From: Knoxdaviesia capensis
Lineage: Eukaryota > Ascomycota > Sordariomycetes > Microascales > Gondwanamycetaceae
Direction: 5' to 3'
Length of the DNA stretch: 64,000 bases
Assembly (NCBI GenBank): GCA_001510575.1
Contig: LNGK01000005.1
Location: 715,782 to 779,781 of the forward strand
Part shown: positions 33,992-43,843 of the stretch, in pieces
How positions within the stretch are numbered: the first letter of the stretch is position 1
Layout of the letters: every line of letters starts with the position of its first letter
Translations under genes and position numbers: made by a program
Notes under the pieces: generated by a model
Database searches by the model: none
Told to the model about the DNA's origin: nothing
What the model saw: the letters and a program-made list of their open reading frames with translations, nothing else

Positions 33992-34856
33992 ATGGGGTCC
34001 CTGGTTGGGTTAAAATCAGAGCACTGGTGTCTGCCGTTATGTCACCGTTCTCGGGGGTTCGCTTTGGATATTTGATTCTTTGGTTTCTTTTTTTTTTTTC
34101 TTTATGCTTTTCATGTTATTTGATACTCTCTGGAGCTTTGCTTCCAAACTTCGTATACCTGATGTCGTTTTTCTTATGACGACTTTATTTTTTCTTGGAA
34201 CATGTAAATCTTCCTATCTGGTCTTGTTGCGACAAATCTGAACCATGTGGTGATGGGTGGCGTTGGCTCGCGATTTCGTGAAGTTGCGATATGGAGGGGT
34301 AGCTAGGGTTAGGGTTGGCGACATGTCACCAGTCACTTATCTACGAAGGCGCACGCTATATCTTATCAAGGGGGTCTCATGCCAGATCTCTGTGGTCAAG
34401 CGCGCGTTGGCCTGCATCTCCCATTGTAACTTTATATATCTCCGCGGCCAAGTCTCAATGAGCTCTCGGGTAAGACGAAACCCCGACGAAGGAAACGGAG
34501 AGACGTTAACCTTAACTCATTTGAGCAGTCCGGTATTATGCCTTTGCCACCAGCCGAGATTTCCTGGGGAAACATACCTTTCCCGGTGGGCTGGCCAGCC
34601 TTGCCAACGCAAAGTTTAAGTTGTAGGTCTTATATTTTGGATCCATGTGTGCTTGACTTACATGGCATGTCACTGCCCGGGGTTTTTTTTTCTTTTTTTG
34701 CCATATTCCTGAGCCGCGTGTGCGCCCTATGTTAACGGCAGCGATGTTAACGGCAGCGTTGATGTAGGGCGTTGACCGGGAGCCGGGCGAAACTGAATCG
34801 AGCACCGTGCGGGTCAAGTTTCAGGCTCGAATGCTGGCTGTGGCTGTTCCTTGTTC
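33992..34856. other. Spacer between permease and alcohol-oxidase relic
   Basis: T-rich 3' flank of the permease with a 12-14 T run near 34090, then a telobox-like TAGGGTTAGGGTT at 34304-34316. Nothing coding is recognised. Exons encoding the lost N-terminus of the alcohol oxidase would be expected here, but I could not see them. Confidence 0.45.
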
Positions 34857-35501
34857 AGCTACGTGAGAGGCCAGCGCTCGGATTTCGATGCCTGGAATAC
34901 GCCGGGGTGGACGACTGATGATTTTATCCCGTACATGGAGAGAGTAAGTTCACCACCTCAGTTCCATCCCCGTATGGCCACACCTTCAAGTCTAGACGAA
35001 CCCTAATGCTCCGCCCGCAGCTCGAAACCCACCACGGGTCCGGAAAGCCCGATGTCCACGGCTATGAGGCGCCGGTACACATCTCCGACGGCGGCTACAG
35101 CGCCCCGCACGCCCAGGACGACATCCTCGCGGCCTCCCGCAAGTGCGGCTGGCCGTACATCAACGACCTGCAGGACGTCAACTCGCCCAACAACGGCTTC
35201 GAGCGCTTCCTGCGCTACTCGTCCTCGCAGAAGCGCCGCCGCCGGGACACCGCCCACACCTTCCTACACCCGCGCTTACAGGGCACCGCCAACCCGCAGC
35301 TGGGTGTGCTAGTCGAAGCACGCGTGGCTCAGATTCTCTAGGACTGCAGCCGATGAGAACCTGAGTGTTTATGGTGTTGCCGGGCTCAAGGTCGTGGATC
35401 TGAGCATTTGCTCCGGAAACCTGTCGGCCAATACCAACAACACGGCGTTCATCATTGTCGAGAAGGCGGCTGATATTGTTGTCAAGGAGCTTGGACTGTA
35501 G
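34857..35501 (+). pseudogene. Alcohol oxidase (GMC oxidoreductase) pseudogene with internal deletion
   Basis: Two pieces of one GMC alcohol oxidase lie side by side. The first reads SYVRGQRSDFDAWNTPGW, then TTDDFIPYMER, a well-formed 77 bp intron (34944-35020, GTAAGT...CCGCAG), and LETHHGSGKPDVHGYEAPVH to VLVEARVAQIL, where a TAG occurs (35339-35341). Only bases later the text resumes with the extreme C-terminus: ADENLSVYGVAGLKVVDLSI, then CSGNLSANTNNTAF and KAADIVVKELGL-stop (35501). In intact alcohol oxidases these are separated by roughly 300 or more residues, so a large internal deletion near 35335-35350 is inferred. The N-terminal FAD-binding GxGxxG region is also missing. The preserved splice sites and codons suggest recent decay. 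Intact relatives oxidise short primary alcohols in peroxisomes, giving H2O2. Confidence 0.85.
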
Positions 35502-35819
35502 AGGGGAGAACTTTGAGGTGGGGATATCTGGAGGAAAGATTATGTGGGAGAGTGAAGGGAACACAGAATCTGCAGAAGATCAGGTATCACAGTGTCAGTC
35601 GTTTTGTTTAATTCCGCAAGGAACATCTCAATTTTATATTTGTTCCAGTATATGTCCTAGGACTTGTCGTAATCCCAGTGCCCAGCCCAGTCTCTTTGGA
35701 CTTCACTGCCGGCCTCGCGGGCTATTTGCCTTAATTCAGACGTCTGTTATCTATCCAGAGTCACTCATTTGGAGGTCTTACACCCCCACCAGGTGTCCAC
35801 GCATACTAGAGTGTGTGGG
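35502..35819. other. Convergent spacer
   Basis: 318 bp between the alcohol oxidase relic and the stop codon of the next minus-strand gene. No gene is seen; it presumably holds that gene's 3' UTR. Confidence 0.45.
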
Positions 35820-36911
35820 CTATGCGTTGAACACTAGCTGCTCGTTACCGACCACGCCAGTCAAGACGTTTCCAATACCAGCAACATTTCCATTTCCGCC
35901 CTGCATGATAGTAGCGAAGTTGTCCGCAATCAGCTGGATACCGCTGACGAAGCCCCGCTCATCGAACTGGCAGTGGCCGCCGTTGGGCGAGTTGTTGACG
36001 GTCTGCAGGCGGTTGATCTGGGCAGCTCGGAGACCGGCCTGGGCAGCGAGAGTCTCGTAGGCGACAATAGCCTCGGGGATCGACTGCTGCAGGATGGCCA
36101 GCTCGTCGAGGGTGCTCTGGTAGTGGATGCGGGTCGAGGCAATGACGGCGTCAGCGTCGACGAAGTTGACCTGCGGGGCGAGGGCGGCGCAATTGAGCAG
36201 CACGCCGGTGCCGGGGAAGTTGGTCATGTGGGCGGGCATGAAGAAGCCGGAGAGCATCAGCGCGCCGCCCGACACGCCCGTGAAGAACACGTTGGACTTG
36301 TCGAAGGCCATGACCTGCGGCAGCACGTTGAGGATCAGGTCGTTGACGGCCTGCGAGTGGGCCACGCCGTTGGTGCGGTTCAGGCCCGAGCCGCCGCCCC
36401 AGAACAGGTTCGGGTCGGGCGCGAGCACCACCACGCCGGCCAGGCCGGCCTGCACGCCCTGGTTCGGGAAGTCGAAGAACGACTGGCCGCCGTCGCCGTG
36501 CAGCAGCACGTTGAGGCCCAGCTGGCCGCTGGAGTTGCGGCCGCGGGTGGCGCCGGGCACGCGCGAGGCGCGGGTGAACTGCGAGGCGGGGCCGCTGATC
36601 TTGAAGCGGAGGTCGAGGCCACTGAGCGGAAGAGGATAGAGAGACAAGTTAGAGATATGGACAGTCATGCTGGGGTTTCTTCTCCGGGCATGGACCTACT
36701 TGACAGTCACGGTCATGTCCAGGATGGTCGAGCCATCGGTCGCTGTCGACAGGCCATCGGGGACCTGGGCAGCCTGTTTCTGGGCAGTCTGTCCTCTCTG
36801 GCGTTTCACAAGGCCGAACTCGTTGGCCGGCGACGGCACGGCAATGCCGACGGACACCGAGGCCAGCAGCAGCAGGCTGACCACGGTCCGGAGGCACGAG
36901 AGTCTGGGCAT
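35820..36911 (-). CDS. Secreted alpha/beta-hydrolase-like protein
   Basis: Two exons (36700-36911 and 35820-36621) with a 78 bp intron (GTAGGT donor, GCTCAG acceptor) give 337 residues and continuous text DMTVTV-N-GLDLRFKI. I choose ATG 36909-36911 because it puts a signal peptide first: MPRLSCLRT then VVSLLLLASVSVGIA. A KR (Kex2-like) site follows in FGLVKRQ. Hydrolase-fold features are a LLHGDGG oxyanion-type loop (about 111-116), the nucleophile elbow FTGVSGGALML with Ser about 188, and a C-terminal GGHCQFDERGF with a likely catalytic His about 287. The acid residue was not identified. The substrate is unknown. Similar fungal secreted proteins have been given inconsistent names. Extracellular or wall location follows from the signal peptide; no GPI site is visible. 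Confidence 0.82.
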
Positions 36912-39040
36912 CTTAGCGGAGAAAGTGAGGGAGTGGTCACCGGGAATAAGCGGAGAAAAGAGACCGTTCACCTGCTGGAAAAGAAGGGGTGGTAAAGAAC
37001 GGAAGAGAAGAAAGAATGAAAAGAAAAGGAATCCACAAAAAATAACGGCCTGCCGCCCCGGGGAAAGAAGAGAAGGTCAAAAAGAGAACGGGCCGGCCGC
37101 AAGAACACAAAGGAAAAACGGGACTGGAAGCTGGCGTGGTGATCCGGCAGCTAAGGAACAGCTTAATGAATGAAGAAGAAGGAAAGAAAGGAAAAGAGGA
37201 AGGGGAAGAGAGGAGGAGAAAACAAGACGGGAGGACGGTAGATGGTATAGAGACTTCGGCAGAGGATCTCCAACATCTCCACCCGCCTATACACCACCGC
37301 TTGCTCTACCGCACAGTACTGTACATATTACATTACATAGCTGCACCCACAAGTCCATACATGCTTACACTTGCACCCAGACGTGCACTGCTGCTCGTTT
37401 TACACACAGTCAATACGCACGGCACAGTGGCCACTGTCTGTGTCGATGGAACAGCTTACCGAGCGTCTCAGCCATACCCGGTACAGCCAGCTGCCATTCT
37501 TTCCTTTCAGGAGAGTCTCCCTCTCCGGATCTGGCCATTTGGCTGAGAGCCACCGTTCAAGGTGCACCGTCAAAACTATAGAGCAACTGGGGGAGGCCAC
37601 TCTTCAAGCCCTGACTCCCTGTCTTGTAGGGGCAGAGTCTCCACTGCTGGAGTTCCATTGCTTTACACTGGAGCTTGTTGACAAGTGCCGTCAGGAGGCA
37701 GTAGCAAGCCCTGCTTGTTATGGCTTTTTTTTCTCCTATTTTCCAGGGACCGTGGCGGCGTTGGACATGGGTCCGTGTTACTGGCATCTCCAAAAACAGG
37801 TGGAAGACCCGGGAGGTAGACAGCGATGAAGAGGAGAATTAAAACAGCAAAAGCCGCGGGACGATGAAGAGGGCAAGAAGACATTTACTTGTATGTTTCA
37901 CACACACAAAAAGATCCGATACACTAGAACCCGCTGCGAACTCCGATCGGCCGCCAAATATATAACCCGCGATAGCATCAGATCCCGCCCTCAGGAAGTG
38001 CCAGTGCAAGATCGAACCACCGATCTGCCAGCTACCACACCAATTTTTTTTCCTTCTTCCTTTGTTTAAAAGGGATCGAAAGGAGAATTAAAAAGAGCCA
38101 AACACGGCTCTTGGCTTGCGTGGAGTTTTTGCCGCCAACTGGAACATCTTGAAACAGTGGGGAATGTTACAGCAACGGGAAGATCCCTGGCAGGTCTGGG
38201 GGGAGGCAAGGGACCTCTACGAAGCATTTGGGGTCTGTGTTATTTTTAGGAGGGGTCATAGTCATATTCAGGGTCCAATCGTCACTGTTCACATGTTGAC
38301 TCTGGGACGCTGATACGTGCTGCTGTTGGCAACACGGGACTTCATTGGCTGTCACGGAGTCCCAATCGCCAGTATGGAGTTGATGGGAGACGATCGATCA
38401 GATAATAATACAGCCTGCTGTAGCTTCAGTCAATGGGGGGACTCGAGATAGGTGCGTGTGTCGCTAGCACGTCTAGCTACGAGATGGGCCCGGATGAAGC
38501 AAAAGGTAGGCAATTTTCGGTTCATTTTAACTCACTGGAAGTCGGTGATGAAAATATAAAGACAATAGAAAAAGAATCAAATTAACTGACTGACTAGAAG
38601 TCCCCCTTGAAAAGTGAAGCAGCGCAAAAGGAAGCAGACGAGCGGACTACGAGCAGTCGACGCAGCGAGAAGAGAAAAGAGCCGAGAAACGAAGAAAAGA
38701 ACAAGTGCTTAGAGCCCGGTGAAAAGGGCAATCACCGAGAAGCAGAAAAGAAAAGAAAAGAGAACGGACGAGTGAAAAGCAAGAGAAACCGAAGAAAAAG
38801 AATCAACTCTAGGGGTATTCGGCATGTACCTAGTATCAAGGCAGCATGCAAGTGGGAAGTACGTCCTCGTACATCCGGAACGCCCCGAGGAATCCGAACA
38901 AAACGCCAAAAGAACCTCCAAAGAACAAAGCAAAAAGGGCTCACACATCTCCATGCAGCCATGACTCTAAACGGAAAATACATGGTCAGCAAAACACACG
39001 CACACACATCTCCTCCCAAAGGAGCTCCTCCGATGGAAAC
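36912..39040. other. 2.1 kb intergenic region
   Basis: No supportable gene. Next to 36911 lies the promoter of the secreted hydrolase, with A/G-rich tracts on the plus strand (36985-37240) that read as CT-rich leader on the minus strand. The 14-mer ACAGTACTGTACAT (37313-37326) is identical to one at 28979-28992. On the minus strand at about 37998-38047 there are tRNA-like A- and B-box strings without foldable arms. 38580-38830 is A/G-rich. The right end is the 3' flank of the next minus-strand gene. Confidence 0.45.
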
Positions 39041-40696
39041 TTACCAGATAATGCCCTCCTCGAACAGGATGACCTCTTTGAAGATGGCATCCGCCCACTT
39101 CGCCTGCGTCCACTCGCCAAAGCTCTCGAGCTCTTCGGGCCGCGTCAGCTCGGTGTCCCGCTCGTTGGACGGGTTCCGCACGGACTTGAACCAGGCGTGG
39201 TCGAGCAGGTCGACCGCCGGCGCCCGCTGGAGCCAGTCCCACTGGAGAGTGCGCAGCACAACGTCGACGCCGCCGGGATCGGTGTCCGCGGGGAACAGGC
39301 GGCCGAAGCTGGGGTTTCTGCACAGAAACTTGTAGCACAGGATGTACGAGGACGACGGCTCGAACGCCCCCTCCAGCGTGTTCTGGCCCGCCGGAAGGAT
39401 GTTCGCCGACCACGAGGTTTCCGAGTACAGCATGTTGTGCACCAGGTCGTCGTTGCCTCCCCAGGTAATGTTGGCCTGGGGCATCTCCCGCGTGTGGCGC
39501 GCCAGAAGTCTGCTCATGTCGGCCCGTCTCTCCTCGTCCGGCATGTAGTTCATGATCTCATACCCCGGCGGGCCCAGCATCGACACCGCCTGGCCAAAGT
39601 TCTTCTTCGCCGTGCGGTGCTTGAATAGCCTGTCAGCCAGAAGCAGCTCCGCCAGGATGCAGCCGAACGACCATAAATCAACCTCAGGGCCATACTCGGC
39701 CAGAGGGATGTACTCCTCAGGGGGGAGGTAGCCGATCATGCGAGCCGGAGTCAGGCTCACCGGGCGCTTGGGCTCGTCGTCACAGCGCCGGGACTCGCCG
39801 AAGTTGCACAGCTTCAGCAGGGAGTCTGCGGTGACCAGGATATTTTCGGGGCAGAGGTCCAAATGCACGAGGCTGACAGAATGGATGAACCGCAGCGCGC
39901 ACAGGATCTGGTAGCCAAACCATCTGGCTCCGCGCGTGGTCATCGGCCGCGCGGCGTTCGCCAGGTCGGGCTGTCCAGCGGCAGACGACCGGAACAGAGA
40001 GTGGCCACTCGGCGGGCTGTCGAGCACCTGCCGGAGGGTGTCATGGTACTCGGTGATCACCCACAGATCGGTCTTCAGTGTCGAGATGTACACCTCGATG
40101 GTCTGGAGCACACCGTGGTGTCTGAACTTCCGCATCGCGTAGATCTCGCGCAGCGCGTTGCGCGCCCGCTGGGCATCAGTATGCGGGCGCATAAAGCGCT
40201 TCACTACCACCCGCGTGGGGGGAGTGTTCCGAGTATAATTTCCAAGGAACGTCGCCGTCATCGCCCCGGTGCTGTGGGACTCCAGCCCGGTTACATAGTT
40301 CGGCACCTCGACATCGATACCGCCGATCGTGTACTCATCCATATAGATCATCTCATATTCCAGGTCACTGAGGGGCAGATCCGGCCGAACACCGCGTAGG
40401 AGGCCCTGATCGGGAGGGGAGTCGGGCATCTCGAGGTCGGCCATTGTGTCTTCGGGGCTGCTCGGCTCCTCCGTTTCGTCGAAAGAGGCGGCTGATGCGC
40501 CTGAGGAGGAGGGGATGTCGGTGGGTGTGGGGGGGATTGGACTCGGTGAGCCCGCGCTTGAGGAGTTGAGACTTGTCAAAGATGGGGTTTCTGGAATCGG
40601 GGTATCGCTATGATGGTGGGTGAAAATCTGTGGATCATCCATGTTCAAGTGATGCCCATAAGGCCCATTCGGGCTACTAGCAAAATAGTCCGACAT
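39041..40696 (-). CDS. MAP-kinase-like pseudokinase
   Basis: Intronless, 551 residues from ATG 40694-40696. A Ser/Pro/Thr-rich, acidic N-terminus (about 1-120) precedes a protein-kinase fold. The lysine of subdomain II is kept (VVVKRF, Lys about 166), as is the alphaC-like ALREIYAMRKF with a Glu. The catalytic loop is HLDLCPENIL (His-Leu-Asp in place of HRD; the Asn is kept). The Mg-binding DFG is NFG (LCNFGES, about 298-300), and the glycine loop (TGLESHSTGAMT) is atypical. VDLWSFGCILAELLLADRLF and the following ...SMLGPPG resemble the MAPK/CMGC group, but I see no TxY activation motif before GYLPPEEY (APE replaced by PPE). Loss of the DFG Asp predicts little or no phosphotransfer, so a scaffolding or allosteric role is inferred. 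The partner is unknown. Confidence 0.83.
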   Translation of the reverse strand: MSDYFASSPNGPYGHHLNMDDPQIFTHHHSDTPIPETPSLTSLNSSSAGSPSPIPPTPTDIPSSSGASAASFDETEEPSSPEDTMADLEMPDSPPDQGLLRGVRPDLPLSDLEYEMIYMDEYTIGGIDVEVPNYVTGLESHSTGAMTATFLGNYTRNTPPTRVVVKRFMRPHTDAQRARNALREIYAMRKFRHHGVLQTIEVYISTLKTDLWVITEYHDTLRQVLDSPPSGHSLFRSSAAGQPDLANAARPMTTRGARWFGYQILCALRFIHSVSLVHLDLCPENILVTADSLLKLCNFGESRRCDDEPKRPVSLTPARMIGYLPPEEYIPLAEYGPEVDLWSFGCILAELLLADRLFKHRTAKKNFGQAVSMLGPPGYEIMNYMPDEERRADMSRLLARHTREMPQANITWGGNDDLVHNMLYSETSWSANILPAGQNTLEGAFEPSSSYILCYKFLCRNPSFGRLFPADTDPGGVDVVLRTLQWDWLQRAPAVDLLDHAWFKSVRNPSNERDTELTRPEELESFGEWTQAKWADAIFKEVILFEEGIIW

Positions 40697-41729
40697 TCTT
40701 TTTAGGAATATCGACAACGTAAGTGATCAAAGTCAGTGACTTGGTTAGTGATCAAAGCTATCGAAGGTGAGCGAGCTTAATTGTCGTGATCAGAGAAGAA
40801 AGGAGTCGATTATAGAAGACAACAGGACGAAAGGACGAATAGAATAATGAAAAGAGAGGAGAAGGGAACGAGGAAGAATAAAGAAAGGAATAAAACCATA
40901 AGCAAGTACATCAAAACAATGAATCAACGATCATGAATATAAATAAGTAAATACATGAATCAGGTCTTACTGCTGACGGAGCATGAAGCCCTTCATCTAT
41001 CATGGGCCAAGTGCTTTGCTTAAGCATTTAGGAATATTTTTGTGTTAATACAGATCTCTATCACCTATCTAGTAGATACTAACACCAAAAGTTATATCCA
41101 TCACATATATAAGCTAGGAGAGACATGTCTATTCATAAGATGCCATCTTAAAATATCAGATATAGAGGTTGTTTTGTCCATTTAAAGTCCAGGCCAGTCA
41201 CTGTCAACAAAGACGAGACAGTAGCAGTATTTTTATATCGAAAGATAGCTGATATACGTACATATCAGCTCGCCTATAGTATATATATTTTTTAAAGATT
41301 ATACTTGGTTATGAGGCTGATATATAGGTTAATCCGTGAGCATCCATTTTAACTCTTTCCCTAAGTATTCCATGATACTTGCATCATATAAGGGTTTAGG
41401 TCAAGCTAGCAAAACGGAGTTAGGGTTAGCTTATTAGTCTATACTTGACTTGCCGCATACAAAGAATTAATATCGACTAATACTTTCTGTTTCATAGCAA
41501 GTCAGGTAGTATGGAAGCATCTATCAAGTTCTGGCTTAAAAATTATCTATATATTTCCTATTCAAATACAAAGACACGATGCAATCAAGTCTCTTATAGC
41601 AGGACAAACGCCAATATCGTGGAAATACAAATGCGGTGACATAGGAAAAGAGATACAGGCATCCAAATCCAAAAAGAAAAACAGGAAGAATTATAACTAA
41701 GTTACAGCTCTAGTGCTTCTAGCTGGCTC
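40697..41729. other. AT-rich intergenic region
   Basis: About 1 kb between two minus-strand genes: promoter of the pseudokinase and 3' flank of the thioesterase. From about 40880 to 41700 it is clearly richer in A+T and in TpA than the surrounding DNA, but CpA and TpG still occur. It includes TTAGGGTTAG at 41420-41429. No gene is seen. Confidence 0.45.
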
Positions 41730-43008
41730 TCATAACTTGGACGACTTGGGCTCCGGGCTGCTGGGGTGGAGTCTGATAACGCCCTAGAGTAGATAGAGCA
41801 AATTCTGATGTCAGTTCACCAGTCTTATAAAAAGAATCTGGCATCTTAAAGGGGGCAAAGCTGCTTACCTCCTGCACACAGGTCGCCAGCAGCGTTCCGT
41901 CCTGCGCAAAGATATTCTGCGTGACGACTCCGCGCTCGGCCCCCGACCACGGGCTCTCCATCTGCGTGAACATCCACTGGTCGGCGCGGATGCTGCGCGG
42001 GTTGTGGAAGTAGATGCTGTGGTCCAGCGACAGCAACATGCCCAGGCGCGGACGCTTCTTCAGCTCGTCCTTCGTCAGCCCGTCGATGTGCCGGTCGCTC
42101 AGCAGGTTGCGCGGGATCGTGCCGGGCGACAGCTGGCCGTGGTCCGAGTGCGAGGACTCGCCCCACAGCCCGTGCATGCGGGCAACCGTGCCGATGAAGA
42201 AGCTGTCGGACATGTAGGCCAGCGCGGCAATGTGCATGTTCCCGCCGGTCTTGTCGGCCAGCTCGTCGGTGGTGCGCAGCCACAGCCGCGACTTGCGGTC
42301 GTACAGCACGTCCTGGTCGGCCTCGCCGGTCATGTGCAGGCCGTACGCCTGGAACGGGATTCCCGCGCGCGCCTCGGCGTCGTCGCTGGAGTGGTGGCTG
42401 GGCGGCGAGTGGCCGGCCTCCATCATCGGCACGGCGTGGCGCACCTGCTTGTGGGCCGTGGCGGCCGAGTCCAGCGAAAACGACATGGTGATGGTGAAGA
42501 TGCACTGGCCGCGCTGGCGTGCCTGCACCGTGCGCGTGATGAACGAGCGGCCGTCGCGCACCCGCTCCACGTGGTACAGAATCGGGATCTCGCCCGAACC
42601 GGCTGTCAGGAAGTAGCAGTGGCAGCTGTGGATCACGTAGCCGTCCGGCACCGTGCGCTGGCCGACTACTATCGACTGGGCAATGGCCGAGCCGCCAAAG
42701 ATGCCCCGCGCTCCGACCGGGTGCCACGGGGGCCGGGTGTTTGTGTAGATATCCTGGGGGTCGAGAATTGTTAGCCCTTTTGCCATAATCCACGTTGGTT
42801 TTAAGGTTTGACTCTTCATTCTGTAGCCGGATAAAGGCTCTGCTTCCTTCCTGCAGCCACCAACCCGGAGATACGGATTTCGGCTCCTCTCCCCGAACCC
42901 ACTTACCGGACCTAGTACAGCCAATTCGGTAACATCCAAAATGTTTTCCATCATCGACTTATTCGGATCATTTGGCGGAGTCCGCAACAACGTAGACCGT
43001 GACGCCAT
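41730..43008 (-). CDS. Acyl-CoA thioesterase II (TesB/ACOT8 family), peroxisomal (SKL)
   Basis: Three exons (42907-43008, 41869-42753, 41730-41783) give 346 residues. Intron 1 (153 bp, GTAAGT donor, GCTAAC branch, CCCAG acceptor) joins ELAVLGP to DIYTNTRPPWHPVGARG, the usual start of the first hotdog domain. Intron 2 (85 bp, GTAAGC...CTCTAG) joins ATCVQE to GVIRLHPSSPEPKSSKL-stop, restoring the TesB ending and a perfect PTS1, SKL. Other family features are IFGGSAIAQSI, IHSCHCYFLTAG, AYMSDSFFIGT and MLLSLDHSIYFHNP. The latter two carry the Asp of the hotdog active site. The enzyme hydrolyses acyl-CoA to free acid and CoA in peroxisomes. It is divergent from the pirin gene. The upstream CCGAGGCTCGG (43379-43389) matches fatty-acid regulator sites known in aspergilli. 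Confidence 0.92.
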
Positions 43009-43378
43009 GACGACACACGAGAGGATTTGCGTCCCCGGAAAAAGGAAGGTCAAAGGAATGAATATCAGATACGAGGTCCAGGCCGTCCCCACGTGGTATT
43101 GCAGAGTCGTAGGATTGTCTCCCAACGACGCAAAATCAGCAATATCGCGCGCGACCTGGAAGGATTCCGGGACAAGGGAGACAGGCGAAAGAAGGAAGAT
43201 AGAACACGAGAAATTCACCCTCTAAAAAAGAGAAGAAGAAAAAGGAGAAATCGATATTACAAGTATCACCAGAAAAGAAGAATAGTTCAGAGTAGTTTGG
43301 TGATCAATCTACGTTTGGCGGCATTTGCTTGTCTTGGATCGTTTCTCTTGGTTCTTTCAACCCTTTTATTTGTGAGAG

Positions 43379-43389
43379 CCGAGGCTCGG
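43379..43389. promoter_or_regulatory. CCGAGG/CCTCGG-type fatty-acid response site
   Basis: The 11 bp palindrome CCGAGGCTCGG lies about 370 bp upstream of the peroxisomal thioesterase start. It contains CCGAGG, the complement of the CCTCGG core recognised by FarA/FarB, the Zn2Cys6 regulators of fatty-acid use in Aspergillus. Binding here is inferred from the motif and the target gene type. Confidence 0.4.
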
Positions 43390-43529
43390 TTATTTTGGGG
43401 GGAAAAAAAGAATGACACTTTCCACGCCTTCCTTCAGTTTTTCGGACTACCTCGCAAGGGCCCCTGAATCTATTGGCCGGCCGGATGCCGCAATCTTTCA
43501 GCCACAGTAGCCACGGCAGCCACGGCGGC

Positions 43530-43566
43530 TGAGTCAGCGGCTACCCCAGCCACAGCCGCTGAGTCA
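43530..43566. promoter_or_regulatory. Two TGAGTCA (AP-1/CpcA-type) sites
   Basis: Perfect TGAGTCA copies lie at 43530-43536 and 43560-43566, exactly 30 bp apart, within an imperfect tandem repeat (AGCCAC...GCTGAGTCA.CGG). TGASTCA is the binding site of the Gcn4/CpcA bZIP regulator and of related AP-1 factors. Either divergent gene could be the target. Confidence 0.4.
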
Positions 43567-43713
43567 ACGGTGACCAACGCTTCCTGGCCAGAAGTCTGTT
43601 GACGCTTCGTCTGCTGTCCCCGTTTTGTTCTGGACTAATCATCAAGTAATCCTAAGTCATCCACAGTCAGCAAATCAAAGGGCTTGGAAATTTCGGCAGG
43701 AACTGCTAAGTGT

Positions 43714-43720
43714 TATATAA
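43714..43720 (+). promoter_or_regulatory. TATA element of the pirin gene
   Basis: TATATAA (in GTTATATAAGG) lies 130 bp before the pirin start codon, a usual distance for a fungal TATA box. Confidence 0.45.
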
Positions 43721-43843
43721 GGTCCAAGACCAGCTTCAAAAGCAATTGGAAATGTTCGTGAAGTTCACCTCGTCATTGTTGGTATTCGCACAGCTTCGAT
43801 TCCCTGCTCGCAGATTCTGGACTTTCCGGTCCCTCAAGTATAA

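Larger units (their letters stand above)
43009..43843. other. Divergent promoter of thioesterase and pirin genes
   Basis: 835 bp separate the two start codons. The region contains the CCGAGGCTCGG palindrome, two TGAGTCA sites in a 30 bp repeat, and a TATA element for the pirin gene, each listed separately. No coding sequence is recognised. Confidence 0.6.

Noticed and set aside
37998..38047. tRNA-like strings TGGTAGCTGG and GGTTCGATC on the minus strand
   Set aside because: No acceptor stem, and the arm around TTCGATC does not pair. At most a tiny tRNA relic.
43009..43218. 70-residue N-terminal extension of the thioesterase from an upstream in-frame ATG
   Set aside because: The extension is not like TesB proteins and runs over promoter sequence. 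The ATG at 43006-43008 has the better context and gives the usual length.
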